Positions 1-14,276 of a stretch of 64,000 nucleotides of DNA are shown in pieces. Source of the DNA: Viola odorata (lineage: Eukaryota > Streptophyta > Magnoliopsida > Malpighiales > Violaceae); the NCBI GenBank assembly GCA_963691705.1, contig OY829542.1, forward strand, positions 60,784,427 through 60,848,426. Reading direction: 5' to 3'. The position numbers were made by a program, and so were the translations under genes. The first letter of the stretch is position 1; the number at the start of each line of letters is the position of its first letter. The notes under the pieces were generated by a model that saw only the letters and a program-made list of their open reading frames with translations, did no database searches and was not told where the DNA came from.

Positions 1-1414
1 GTTGGTTGAGGTAGGAGTTAGAGAGGTTGAGGGAGAAGGAAAAAGTTAAGCTGATAAATTCCTAAAATTAAACGGCGTCATTTTGCTCAATGAAACGATG
101 TCGTTTTGCGTTAATTTTTTTTTTAATTATCAAGTCCATGAACTCACTTTGACTCGGTGAATTTGAAAAAAATTATCAAATTTATAAAGTCAAATCGAAT
201 TTTCACTCTGATTTGAACAAATTTAGATTTTATATCCGAATTTACGAGTTTGAGTTAACTCACTGAGAGGAGTTAAAATCATAAATTCGTAGGAGTTTAA
301 GAGTTTGACTACTTTAACTACATCGTTAGCTTTTGCACAAAGTAGAAGCTCAGCGGTGTGGCCAGTAGGATACGACTAGCCTTAGTGCAAAACTGGGGCC
401 TAGCGTACTGACTAGCGCCATACCGCCTTGGCATAGAGTGCCTCCCTGAAATGATTTTGTCAAACACCTTTGAAAAACATTTTAACACGTCTAAATGAGG
501 CTAAAATATATATTATTTAAAATGCACTTAGTTATTCTAACTACGCAAATTTACAATAAAAAAATCTATTTCTAATAAAAATTGAATATATTTTTTACTC
601 AGTTTACTATTTTTAAATTCTAAATATAAAATAGATTTATAAATAGTAAATAAAAAAATAAAAATTATAAAAATTATGAAATATGATAATTAAATAGATA
701 AATCTTATGAAAAATGTAACTGATTCTTTCGTTTCTTTAGGTTACTGGCCATCTAAATTTTCAAATATATATTATTTAAAATGCACTAATTAGTTGTGCT
801 ACCGGTGTGTAGATTTTATTGACACTAGCTAAAATTTCTTCTCGTACTCGTATTTTATAATTAGATTTATTAATAAAAACTATTTTGACGCATATGGACA
901 AAGATTACTTTTATTTGTTTTGAGTTTAAAAGATTGGAGTTTGCGACTTTTGAATGAATTTATAGTTGGACAGTGATTGATGTCTAATGAACAGTGATAA
1001 ACATGATTTTAAACTCCAATGAGAAGCCAGCATGGGTAGTTTTGGTATTTTCGTTCCAGAATTGCCTTTTTACTATTCCAATAAATCCAAAGAAAAGTGG
1101 AATATGCAGAATTATTATTATTATTATTGTGCAGAAATCAAAATTAGTACCTGACGTAAAAGGTTAAATTAACTAACTAAATAAATAAGAAATTCGAATC
1201 ATGTCCGTTGGGTAGCCCTTTGTCGCTTGAAGTGGAGGTACCCAATTGTGGCCGGAAAACAGAAACCGAGGGAAGTGCTACAAGCCCAGCGCATTTGCTA
1301 CAACCCTAGGAGGCTGCAGACGGAGGCACCGCTGCCACCATCAAGAAGAAACCCTACATTCTCCCCCCCACCAGAAACTACTGTCTGGTGTGTGGATTTT
1401 TTCTGAATTTCGAA
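1..1414. other. Intergenic, AT-rich
   Basis: No coding signal was found. The stretch is AT-rich. A 25-bp direct repeat (504-528 and 763-787) brackets about 230 bp of simple AT sequence. The last ~200 bp are probably the promoter and 5' leader of the gene starting at 1415. Confidence 0.6.
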
Positions 1415-2157
1415 ATGGACGGAAGAGAAGGGAGAGTGAAGTTGGAAGAAAAGGAGAGTGGTAGTAGAATGATGGATTTGGTGTCATCGCCCTCCTCATC
1501 TGACGGAAGCCCTCTTCGGCCCATCTTTTGCTTGAAGAAGAGCAAGGACATGAAGCGGTTCGAGGAGATTGAGGATTGCTTCATCCTTGATTTTGACCCG
1601 TTTGAGTCTCTTCATAGGATCTCCAGTCTCCCAGTTTTGGATCCCATTGATGACAGCCTCTCCATTGTTGCAGAGAAGGGCCAGGTTTTACTTCAACTCA
1701 TCTTTAATGGTCTATTTATGCAAATATCTATGCTCCTTGTTTTTTTATGTGCATTACAACAGAAATGTTCTTGTTGTTGTGGCGATTGGCAGGTAGCATG
1801 TAGAGATTATCCACACTCAAGGCATTTGTGTCTCAAATACCCATTTGACTCAACCCTACATGAGAAATTTTGCAAACTGGTATGTTGCTCAATCAGAAGT
1901 ATTTCCATCACATTTGTTGCCCAAGAAGAGGTCTGGTGTTTAACATCATCCCTTTCAAATTTCAATCAATTAATTTGCAGTGCTACTGTTATGTTTGTGA
2001 TGTTGCTGCCCCTTGCAAGTACTGGACCGGCACTCAATCGGCTCATTGCCATGCTGCGGAGAACATTGGTGAATGGAAGCAGCAAAGGAATCTAGCCAGA
2101 GACAAAAGAGTTAAGGGATTGACTTTCGTAGTAAACCAAACTCTACTTCATGACTGA
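1415..2157 (+). CDS. RPM1-interacting protein 13 (RIN13)-like, Cys-rich protein
   Basis: Three exons, 1415-1684, 1793-1879 and 1981-2157, give 177 residues. All introns are phase 0 with GT-AG ends. The start is the ATG at 1415; an upstream in-frame GTG at 1388 is not a credible plant start. The N-terminal half is acidic/serine-rich, with an IEDCFILDFDP motif near residues 52-62. The C-terminal half carries the conserved block ACRDYPHSRHLC (92-103) followed by CYCYVCDVAAPCKYW (120-134) and a later HCHA (141-144), a Cys/His pattern suggesting metal binding. Established knowledge: this block is shared by plant proteins annotated as RPM1-interacting protein 13, linked in Arabidopsis to RPM1-dependent hypersensitivity. 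The family name is from recall of the motif. The biochemical function is unknown. Confidence 0.7.
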
Positions 2158-2330
2158 GGAAACTATGTTATTTGGTTGGAGCCATTAAATTTGCAGCAAG
2201 TGGGAATCACAGGGTAACATCAAGATGTTTGTTTTCTTTTGTGATTAATTGGTCAAAATCATGTCTAGAATTGATATTTTGGATTAGTGGCAGTGCTCTG
2301 TCTATTGAGCATTTCACATTTGAGGGAGTA

Positions 2331-2406
2331 CTCCCTCCGATATTGTTTAGTAGACGTTTTAATCGAATTTGCCAAAACCGTCAATATCGAACAATATCGG
2401 AGGGAG
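2331..2406. mobile_element. Stowaway-type MITE, 76 bp
   Basis: The 16-bp ends CTCCCTCCGATATTGT and their perfect complement (2391-2406) are flanked by TA at 2329-2330 and 2407-2408. TA duplication and CTCCCTCC termini are the signature of Tc1/mariner Stowaway MITEs. It lies ~175 bp past the stop codon of the RIN13-like gene, so probably in its 3' UTR or just beyond. Confidence 0.75.
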
Positions 2407-2408
2407 TA

Positions 2409-3792
2409 GTATATTATATTAGTGGGCAACTAGTTATTGTAAATTTTCTTGGAGGGTATATATATATGTTGAGGAAGCTCCTTTGGATGTCTATCTATTG
2501 CCTGTGTTTGGATCATATCCATCATTCACAGCTACCTAATTGAGAATGCTTCCATCCCTTATTGTTTTCTACTGATGAATTTGGCTACATTTTCTGTGTG
2601 CTTTCATTTCATTTCGCTTGTCCTCTTGCTGTTCTTGTATATGATCATTTAACAACTATATACATATTGTAGCCTAATACTCATGCCAATTCCTTTTGCC
2701 ATTTTGGTCAAATTGTTTAGAAACTTTTGAGCAGGTTATGTCTAAGGGATGTTGTGTTATGATCACATTCACATCCATGCTAGTGTTTTGTTCCCAATCT
2801 AATGCATAGGCATAGAGCCTTAGAGCTGGGTTGGGATTATGTTATGCTGTTTTGGTTTTCAATCTATTTAAGAACCCAAATAATTGGAATCAATGCGAAG
2901 ACTAGTCCCATTTGAGGCAACTGAACGCAAAGAGTACACCTCTCGCAACTAGCGTGCTTTTCGGGTTTCGAACTTGTATTCTCACCTTGTGAGGATTGAG
3001 ACATGCTACCATCTCAACCAATGCTAAGTTCATCTGGGAAAAAAAAGGGTAAAAGAAATAGCCAGTGCCATAGCCTTCTTAGTTTGACACCATTCATGGG
3101 ATGAAGGAAAGAAAGAGACTGAAATTCTTAACTTACCATGCATGGGAACAAAGATGCAATGGGATGGCAAGAAAATATATGATTCATTTTCCCTCATAAG
3201 TCATAATTTAAAATGCAATAACAGACAAAAATGCTCCCATAAATTGGACGTTTAAATTGTTCACATCTATTGCGAAGCTAATAGGATTATAGATATTTTC
3301 AGGTGTTTCTTTACTGATAGTCGTATTTAATTAAAATAATACATAATACTAATTTAATTAATGGCCAAAACTAAATTCTTTATTAAATAAATAGTCACAT
3401 ACTTCTAGTGAATTTATTTCCATCAGTTGTTTTTATATATTTTTATTTTATTATAAATAATTTAATATTTTGTTTGGATATATTAATTAAACTAATTAAT
3501 AATAAAAAATATAAACTAATCCTATTGTAACAAATTATATGTTTAGTTAAATTAAATGAAACATCCGTATTAAATATATATATTAATAAAAACAGACCCA
3601 TTTGTCCCGAGCTTACGAAGTGGGCCGGGCCGGGCCTTCCAAAGTAAAGTAACTGGTTTACATTTTGGGAAGCACTGAAAAAGATACTTCTTTCTTTCAC
3701 CTGTGTATTCATTCTTAAACGCACACTCCCTTGCTATTATCCCAAAAGCGCGCACACACTCTATCCTCCACTCTCAAGCGTTAGCGGCAGCC
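2409..3792. other. Intergenic between RIN13-like and NACA genes
   Basis: Apart from the SINE-like fragment at 2938-3037, nothing coding is visible. The stretch 3290-3600 is very AT-rich. The last ~180 bp, rich in C/T and ending just before the ATG at 3793, are presumably the promoter and leader of the NAC-alpha gene. Confidence 0.5.
2938..3037 (-). mobile_element. tRNA-derived SINE-like fragment
   Basis: On the minus strand this stretch contains TGGTTGAGATGGTAGC (complement of 3005-3020), resembling a Pol III A box. About 35 bp further on it has AAGTTCGAAACCC (complement of 2963-2975), a near-perfect B box. No cloverleaf can be closed, so it is not a tRNA gene. The 3' end and any target duplication were not identified. 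Confidence 0.45.
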
Positions 3793-5226
<1,434 letters not shown>

Positions 5227-6014
5227 GTGGGTATCTTGATTACTCCATGTCTGGGCTTCTGAGTTCTTTGAACATTTTGGGTCACTGCCTGTTAGTTTGC
5301 CAAATTATCCATTGCCTGTCAGACTCTAGAAGTGAGAATACTTAAGGGCAAATGCCAATGCAGTTTTTTTTTTTAAAAATTATCTGTCGTCCCTGGCTTT
5401 CTTTCATTTTGATAGATGTTTTTCTTTTTCTGAAGTTTCTCCCCTTCACACGCTCTGTTATATAACTGGGGCTTTACTTTTCTGGTTTCTATGGTAATAA
5501 TGCTATTTGCTAACTAAACACTTGGAAGCGAGATATAGTGTCATTAGAGCATTAAATATGAAGAGTTCAATTTTGTCCTTCTAATTTAGTAATGATCTAT
5601 GGATGATTCAAGTGCAGCTCCTCCATCCCAAGTGGGAGTGTTAACTTTCTTTCCTAGAGAGTGGGAAACTATGTGCTTCCTATCATAGTAGTATCACAAT
5701 TGTTTTCTGCAGCTTCTATCGTTCGTGGAAGTATGTGGTACGGTTCAGTAACTACACCAATTGATGCATTAGGTTAATAAATTTTGTGTTTTTTCTTTTG
5801 AAAAAAAGAATTGAAATATTAGATGCTGTTGATTAACACGTGGAATCAATTACAGTACTTGGAACTCAGTATGTTGATTACTTTTGAGTACAGATCTCAT
5901 GTACCAATAATCAGGAAATATTGGTGAGATCCTCATCGTGAGTACAGGTATTTCACCATCATTATCCCTCATTTCTTTTTCCTCTTGTTTTTGGTATTTG
6001 ATTGGAGGCTGCGA
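5227..6014. other. Convergent intergenic region
   Basis: This lies between the NACA stop and the HIPP stop on the opposite strand, so it should hold two 3' UTRs. No open frame, repeat or RNA gene was recognised. Confidence 0.6.
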
Positions 6015-7340
6015 TTAGGAAATGCAGCAAGCATTGGGATTTTCGTCGCTGAAGAGCTGTGGGGGTGGCGTTCTTTCAATAACATAAAGTGGTGGGTGGT
6101 AGTAATAGTAGATGCTCTTCTTCATATGTTCTAATTCCTCAATATTACCACTATACATGTTACTATTCTCTTCATTCTTACCGCTTTGTTCTTTAGTGTC
6201 GCTGCTTTCATTGTTGCCACCACCCTTCTCTGCTTCCTCTTTCTTGGCTTCTTCTGCTTCTGCTGGTTTTTCTTCTTCCTTCTTCTCCACGTCTCCTTGT
6301 CTATCATCAGGTTTTGCTTCTTCTACCGGCTTTTCTTGCTCCTTGTTCTCTTCTTGCTTGGCTGGCTCTGGCTCTGGCTCTGGCTCTTGTTTGGGTTCAG
6401 GTTCAGGTTCGGGTTGTGGCACGATCCGAGCCTGCTTCTTAGTTTGTCTGTAGACATAATCCACCAGCTTGTCTGCGATCATGGTCCCTGTTACTGTGAC
6501 TTTCCCTGTGCTTAGTTCTGTTACTGCTGTTTGCACTCCTACATATAGTAATCGGTCAGTCATTATTGCATGCAAAATTACATATGAAAATAGAGAAAAT
6601 GTCAATGGACTCATATCTGGAAAGACAGTAAAATGTTACCTCTCATTTTGAGTATCTTTCTCTTGAGTTGCTCAGCGCAGGCTTGGCAATGCATATCTAC
6701 ACTAAGCTCCACAGTTGTGGGCTCGTTAACCTGAAGACAGTGGTTGTTATTATCGTCAACGATGAGATCGTGGCTCAGTGGTACTCGATGCAAAGCGTGA
6801 AGAAGAGTTACAAATTGGTTACTATGAAGAATATGATGAAAAAGAAGAAGCTATTAAGTCAGACCTGTGAGGAAACAAGTTGAGGCATTGGTTGACCCTG
6901 AGCTGCAGGCAATGGGGACAGAATATTAGCTCTCCTCTTTGTTCTCTGCTTAATCTTGTTACACAATGCATGGGGGTCTACTATTCCCTTGATTGTGACT
7001 TGGTTTGTTGCCATATCCACCACCACTTCCTCTACACCTCTTATCCTGAGCAGGATCTTCTCAATCTTCTTGGCACATCCCAAACAGTGCAGGTCTACAG
7101 ACAGGACAAGAGGAGCCGCGTTCTCCTTACTCTCTTCGCCTAATTTCTCCTCTTTCTTCTCCTCCTCCTCCACTGCTTTGACTGCTTGTTCCTGTTCATC
7201 ATCATCCAAAATCCTAATTATAAGATTTCGTTTTTCATCTAAAAAAAAAGAAAAAAAGAAGCAGAGACCCAACACAAAATTAAACAAAAATGCAGATTGG
7301 AATTTTAGATTCTTCAGACCTGTTTGGCCTCTTCACCCAT
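6015..7340 (-). CDS. Heavy metal-associated isoprenylated plant protein (HIPP), two HMA domains
   Basis: Four exons on the minus strand (7340-7320, 7191-6865, 6730-6640, 6538-6015) encode 320 residues. Exon 1 contributes only MGEEAKQ. HMA domain 1 (about 35-98) has the metal-binding pair in DLHCLGC (C43, C46); HMA domain 2 (about 122-187) has DMHCQAC (C131, C134). A long low-complexity tail rich in Pro-Glu, Lys and Glu follows. The protein ends in ...YVIERTPPPQLFSDENP and the CaaX box CCIS, a farnesylation site typical of HIPPs. Known role of the family: membrane-anchored metallochaperones involved in Cd/Zn/Cu handling and stress responses. The exon-2 acceptor at 7191 was chosen because it is the only nearby AG giving phase 0. 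The family is certain; I do not assign a HIPP number. Confidence 0.92.
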
Positions 7341-7404
7341 TTTGCTCCCAACAATTTATAGTTTGACTAATTGGCTGGTACTGATGCAAGAATTGAGTTA
7401 TGGG

Positions 7405-7417
7405 ATGTATATATAGA
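7405..7417 (-). promoter_or_regulatory. Possible TATA box of the HIPP gene
   Basis: The minus strand reads CTATATATACAT about 70 bp upstream of the ATG at 7340, a normal distance for a plant TATA box with a short leader. Confidence 0.4.
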
Positions 7418-9123
<1,706 letters not shown>

Positions 9124-9128
9124 AAATG

Positions 9129-9955
9129 TGAGCTTTGTTGGTAGTAGGGTCATCCTCTTAAAAAGTACGAGGCCCTCGCTCAGCCTGCAAATCAAGTGAT
9201 TGCTTTGTGGTATGATCTTGGTTCGTTAGGAAGGATGAAGGCCGAGAGTTTGGCCACGGATAAATCTAGCACTAGTTGGGAGGTTGGTGTTGATGACCGA
9301 CGGAAAGATGATGAAGCGAAGATGAAATGACGGAAATGAATGTTGATGAAACGAAAAGGAAAAGTGTTTGATTGATGATGAACAAGAAACGAACCCTTTA
9401 CAAAGACAAACCCTCCTAAGTCTAGCCTAGACAACCTTGCCGATATGCAAAGAGGATCTCTTTCCAAGGTTGGCCCTCTCAAAAGTTGACCCTCTCAAGG
9501 AATGATCTTGAGCAACCCAACCGTTTGGAGAAGATGAAGTTAAGAATCCTAAATCCACACCTAAGGTGTATTGGTCTATGAAAGGAGAAAACTCATAAAA
9601 TGCAAGACTAGTCTAAAAAGAGTCTATCTCTAACTATTTATACTTAATACAAAACAAGCCGAAAACTCATTAAAAACCAGAGACTAGCGGCAGCGGCTTG
9701 CTTCAACACCACCCTAAATTCCAGTAACCGGCGCTAAGGCACTCGCAGCATGCCGCTAAGAACTGTCTTGGAATCCGTTGAGACTTTGCTGAGTATGATG
9801 GTGTGTGCGTTGGCGTGCACACATGTCGTCTAATGCTCTCGTGCCTCCAAGCTTTCCTCCTCGGCTCTAAGGGTCTTCAAAAAGTAAGGTCACTGTTCCT
9901 TTGCTCCTCGTGAAGTAGCCGTGTGCTCCCGCGCTCGTATCACTTTGCCCCATCA
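9129..9955. mobile_element. Solo LTR of an LTR retrotransposon, 827 bp
   Basis: The element begins TGAGCTTTG and ends CCCCATCA, i.e. TG...CA. It is flanked by the identical 5-bp direct repeat AAATG at 9124-9128 and 9956-9960, as expected for LTR-element integration. No internal retrotransposon coding region or second LTR is present, so it is a solo LTR left by unequal recombination. Its composition shifts to GC-rich near 9680-9950. Superfamily (Copia or Ty3) and orientation were not determined. Confidence 0.7.
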
Positions 9956-10093
9956 AAATGGTGTCTATTAGCTACTGTTTAATTCGCTGCTCATGTCTGG
10001 CCTGTTTTTGCATCCGTCTCATTCCCTGTCTGTGGCCCATAACTACACAGATGAATTCATCGCTTATGCCTTCGTTTGGATACTAATAGCTGA

Positions 10094-13000
10094 CTACGTT
10101 GCAACTGATGTCTGACATGATGTTGGTTGTAAGCATGGCATTCTTATTGGCGAGAACACGACTGTCAGTTTGGCATGATCAGAAAGATAGTAATTTTCAG
10201 GCCACCTTCCTTTCTCCACCTCGGGAGGGAACAACACTGCATTCTCCACACTGAAACCGATGGTTTGCAATTCTCTACCCTTCACCACACCATCCAAGAC
10301 ATCATTACCGATTTCATCTCCATGTTCTATCCGTGTAGGATTCCAGACTCGTTTCTGCAATTCAATTATTTGACAATATGAGTTATTATAATAATATCAT
10401 ATAGATTTTGATCCAAGATATGGAGAAAACTTTAATCGATTAAGTTAATAGATTCAACCCTCAGGGTTCAGAGAAGGAAATTATGTTGACAAAGACAAAA
10501 CAATTTCTGGATTGCTACACCTGGTGTTAGAATTTTATGTATGAAAGGCAGGTAAACAAGAGTTAAGAAACAACAATCACTTGAAGTTGGGTACTAGTTA
10601 CCTGAAATTCTTTATAATCGAGAACACCATTTCCATCTATGTCTACCTGTACCCATAGGTCACTTGTCTCTTCATCGCTGAGACCATAACGCTGGCCTGT
10701 TAAATTAAGCTGTGAAATAAAGCAAATTTTACAAAGTTTGAGTTCATTCAGGATATGATACATTCCAAGCAGAGTGAAAGAAAGTAGAGGTCCCAGATTT
10801 GAAATGCATAATACCTGCCGAAGAGCTTCACAGAAACCAGGGTATGTAATGTAGTCACTAGTATTATCGCCCTTCAAAAAAGCAAAGGCATTCTCTTCAG
10901 TCAATGAAGCTCTCCGTAGTAAATACTGAAAAATATGAAAGTTTCAATGTTAAAGAAACAGAAGAAGATTGATTTGTCCTTTTAGTTCTCTTAGATGCTA
11001 CAGTAAAATAAATCATATCCAATTTTGCCTCTCAACTTAGAGGACAAATAGAGAAAACAGAAGTACACAAAACCTCTCGTAAATTAGAGATTAGCTACAT
11101 GATTTGGAAGAAGATGACGCAATGCAACATTTTGGAAGGAAAGCACCAAACTTTTAAGGTGTGTATTCCCGCTAACTAATCATATTACTTGCAATATTCT
11201 TATAAAGAAAAATCTAAAAATCATGTCTTCCTGCTTCCAGAAAAAAACGTAGAAGGGCAATATACAAAGGGTGTTAATTAATTTTTCATCTCTAGACTTG
11301 AGCGAATACAGAAAGTGTAGATGAAGCAACATTTTCATAAATGTCATTGACATTCTAGGTGTATAATTATATTTCTATGTAACTGGCAATCAGAAATTAG
11401 AGAGAGATTGTATCCATCTCACTTGATTAAACCTTGGCTACAAACACTTCCGGAGCCTATACAGATTCATAGTCATAGGAAGTAAAAGATGATCACCAAT
11501 TGTGTTCCACAACAACGTAACAATTCCACAGGATAAGCTCACATGCACTTAACATGCTTTTCTCTTTATATGAATTCAATGCATGTTATCAAAGTGTACA
11601 TGTATCGGAAATCAGGGTCTTATGTTAACATAAAAATCAGACCTTGAACATGTCAAACACCGCTTCAATCCAACTCGTTTTTAAAAGCTTACGGTAGCTA
11701 TTGGGATTAAGAAGCCATATAAAGTCCACTCCACATAAGTCCCCACGATGATTAAGGTGGCTTACCCACTGCAAAAATAAGATTGAAACAGGAAAAGGCA
11801 GCATTAGAGATAATTCTGGAAGAGAGGAAAGAACAAGTATATATGAGCACTAGTGACATTTCCAACAGACAGAAGAAAACTCTAAGTAGGAACAGTAACA
11901 TAAGTACCTTGTGAGCATCTGCATCAGTGTACCGATGGGCAGAGTCATATGATGATACAAAGCCTTGTGATCTAAGGAACTTGTAAACATGCCCACGTTT
12001 GCTTCCATTCCAGTCACTGTGGAAAGTACATAATATTGTTGATTAAGTACACAAGTGAGGTTTAGGTCTGTTATCCTATGAAATCTAACAACAGTTTAAA
12101 AGTCCTAAAATATATACATACCCGCAAAGCATGATGGGAATGGGGTTAAGCTTGCATTCTTTCTGATAAGCTTCCACATACTGCAGTATTTTGTAGGCCT
12201 ATTGATAAAATCACGCCATACAGGTCAAATTCAAGGGTGAATAGTGAAGACGGTGCTTGTTAAGAAAAATGTAGTTACCTGATGCAATCGAACAAGGCAC
12301 AAACTTGAATCATGAGGAAACAGCAAGTGAGTGTTCACAATAAGAATTTCCTGCCCGGTATCGTTGTTTCGATTCTGCGAAAAAGGTAATGTTAATTCGA
12401 CGTGCAACAACTGAGCAACACGGTCTCCACAATCATTGAAGTGCAATTCTCGATGGCTAATAACTTTGAAGTAGTCCTTGCGCACAGAAATCAGCAAACC
12501 TGAGATGAATATTAATTTTTGAAGATCCAATTATAAGTCTGACAAACACAAAACCATTCCAAAATGCCATTTTGTATCATAATTTGAAGAATGTAATACA
12601 TCAGCAACACCGCAATGGAAAGCAAAGGAATAAGGTTAAACCGCTAAAATGAAGGCATGAAAAAGAGAGAACGAAAGGGTACCATCGCCGCGGTTGTTGG
12701 TGCGACCGAGTGAGAAATTGAGATAGCCAGCGGCATTCAATCTCTTCTCATACATGTTGACGAGTTCCTGATTTCCAACCCAGAATTCCTGTTTGGATAT
12801 TGGAATGGATGATATTAATTTGGGAATTCCTGATGGAATAAGAATGAAGAGAAGAGAAGAGAAGAAAAGATACCGACCTGGAGACAAATGATGGAGGATC
12901 TTTCCCGCAACAGAGAATCAAGTATCCTCTGGTTTCGAGCGAACCAAAAGGCCCTGTAGTCGCTTTCACGGGAATTCTGGCCTCGGTGGCTGAGGCGTTT

Positions 13001-13237
13001 GTAGATGGGGGCGAGAATGTTGAAGGTGGTGCAAGTAATGCAAGGGAGTTGGCGGTGATCGGACATGGACAGGGACGAAGAGATTGCATAACTCCCTATT
13101 CTTGAAAGTTTTATTCCCTTGCTCTTGCTGCCGTTGCTTCTCCTGTCCTTTCTCATCGGAGCAGCGCCCAATTTCAAGATTTCGTGTAATTTGTTGCTAT
13201 TGCTATAAAAAAAAATATTATTATTACTATTTGACAT
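10094..13237 (-). CDS. EF-hand (calcium-binding) endonuclease/exonuclease/phosphatase family protein
   Basis: Nine minus-strand exons: 13237-12878, 12788-12683, 12499-12279, 12198-12122, 12016-11908, 11768-11643, 10925-10815, 10709-10602, 10354-10094; 492 residues, phases consistent. The EEP fold is marked by TTFNILAPIYKR (about residue 88), VNTHLLFPHDSS, LCGDWNGSKRGH (about 254), CGVDFIW and the final catalytic LSDHAKL (D465, H466). Between the last two lies an EF-hand region (371-406) with the loop DIDGNGVLDYKEF. The architecture matches Arabidopsis At5g54130. Related nocturnin/CCR4-type EEP enzymes act on RNA or phosphoesters, but the substrate here is unknown. The ATG at 13237 is the first in frame; Met at 13156 (MRKDRRSNG) is an alternative start that fits homologues better. 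Confidence 0.92.
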
Positions 13238-14276
13238 GAAAATGGGTAATGTTGTTTTGTTGTTGTGGGGGCTGCCGCCCAATCGCAACGCCAACAACGC
13301 AACCGCCGCCACCAACTCTTGATTTTTGTCGGATGCCCAACTTCCGCATTATGTTGTTTGTATTTTTTTCCTTTTTCTTGTTACGCGTTGTCCCCTTTTT
13401 ATATGCTTTCTCCCTTTTCTTTTTCAACTACTAATTTATATATAACTGTAACAATTACTCCATCATACTCGCTCCGAATCAAATTAAAAGCTGTTTTAAT
13501 TTTAAACGTGCATATTAAAAAAACTGGATGACTCACTGTTTGAAATAATTTTATTTTTTATATTTTTTCGAACGTACTATTTTCTTAATCTCTAATGTTA
13601 TGTCTTCGCTTTTGCTATTTTTTTTTATTTTATTATTATTATATGTTAAAAACATTATATCAATTATTTATTGTTATAAAGTTTGTTGCAACTTTCTGCA
13701 GATTATACAGAGCAGAACAACATGCGCACTAACCGACTTTTTCTACTCAATTCGACTCTCCTTTTACCAATCTGATTCTAATTCTTCTATTTCCACTTCT
13801 AATGTATGTACCAATAATATCCGAGTAATTATAAAATATAATGAATATGCCTTTTATAATCTTCCGAGCATTATCCACAAAATGCTGATGCTGACAACGA
13901 TGATCATGGACACTAGCAGACGATTATCTTCGCGTACAGAATACAGATAGATGAAAATACTGAAACACTTGAATGAAGAATATGTTACAATAATCAGAAT
14001 GCAAATGAGATATTACAATACTCTTCCATTCACAACACCAGTGACTACTATACTACAGCTGTTATTCAGCCAAATCCAATGCCACAGAGATCATGACATC
14101 AACAACTAGCAAACCAGCACAAGACTATTCCCGTATTTCTTGCAATTCACTAATTGTTACCTCTCCACTTCTTGCTTACTTCTAAGAAAGAAAGAAAGAA
14201 AGAGAGAAAGAAAATATACTCAATCAAAACTGGAAGAACTAATCCTATTAACAATCTGAAAAGAGTTAGTAAATTG
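13238..14276. other. Intergenic between EEP and LIN37-like genes
   Basis: The first ~200 bp presumably hold the promoter of the minus-strand EEP gene, and the last ~150 bp the 3' UTR of the LIN37-like gene. Between them the DNA is AT-rich and no coding, RNA or mobile feature was recognised. Confidence 0.5.

Noticed and set aside
6112..6515. Plus-strand frames rich in Ser/Phe/Leu
   Set aside because: Antisense of the Glu/Lys/Pro-rich tail of the HIPP gene.
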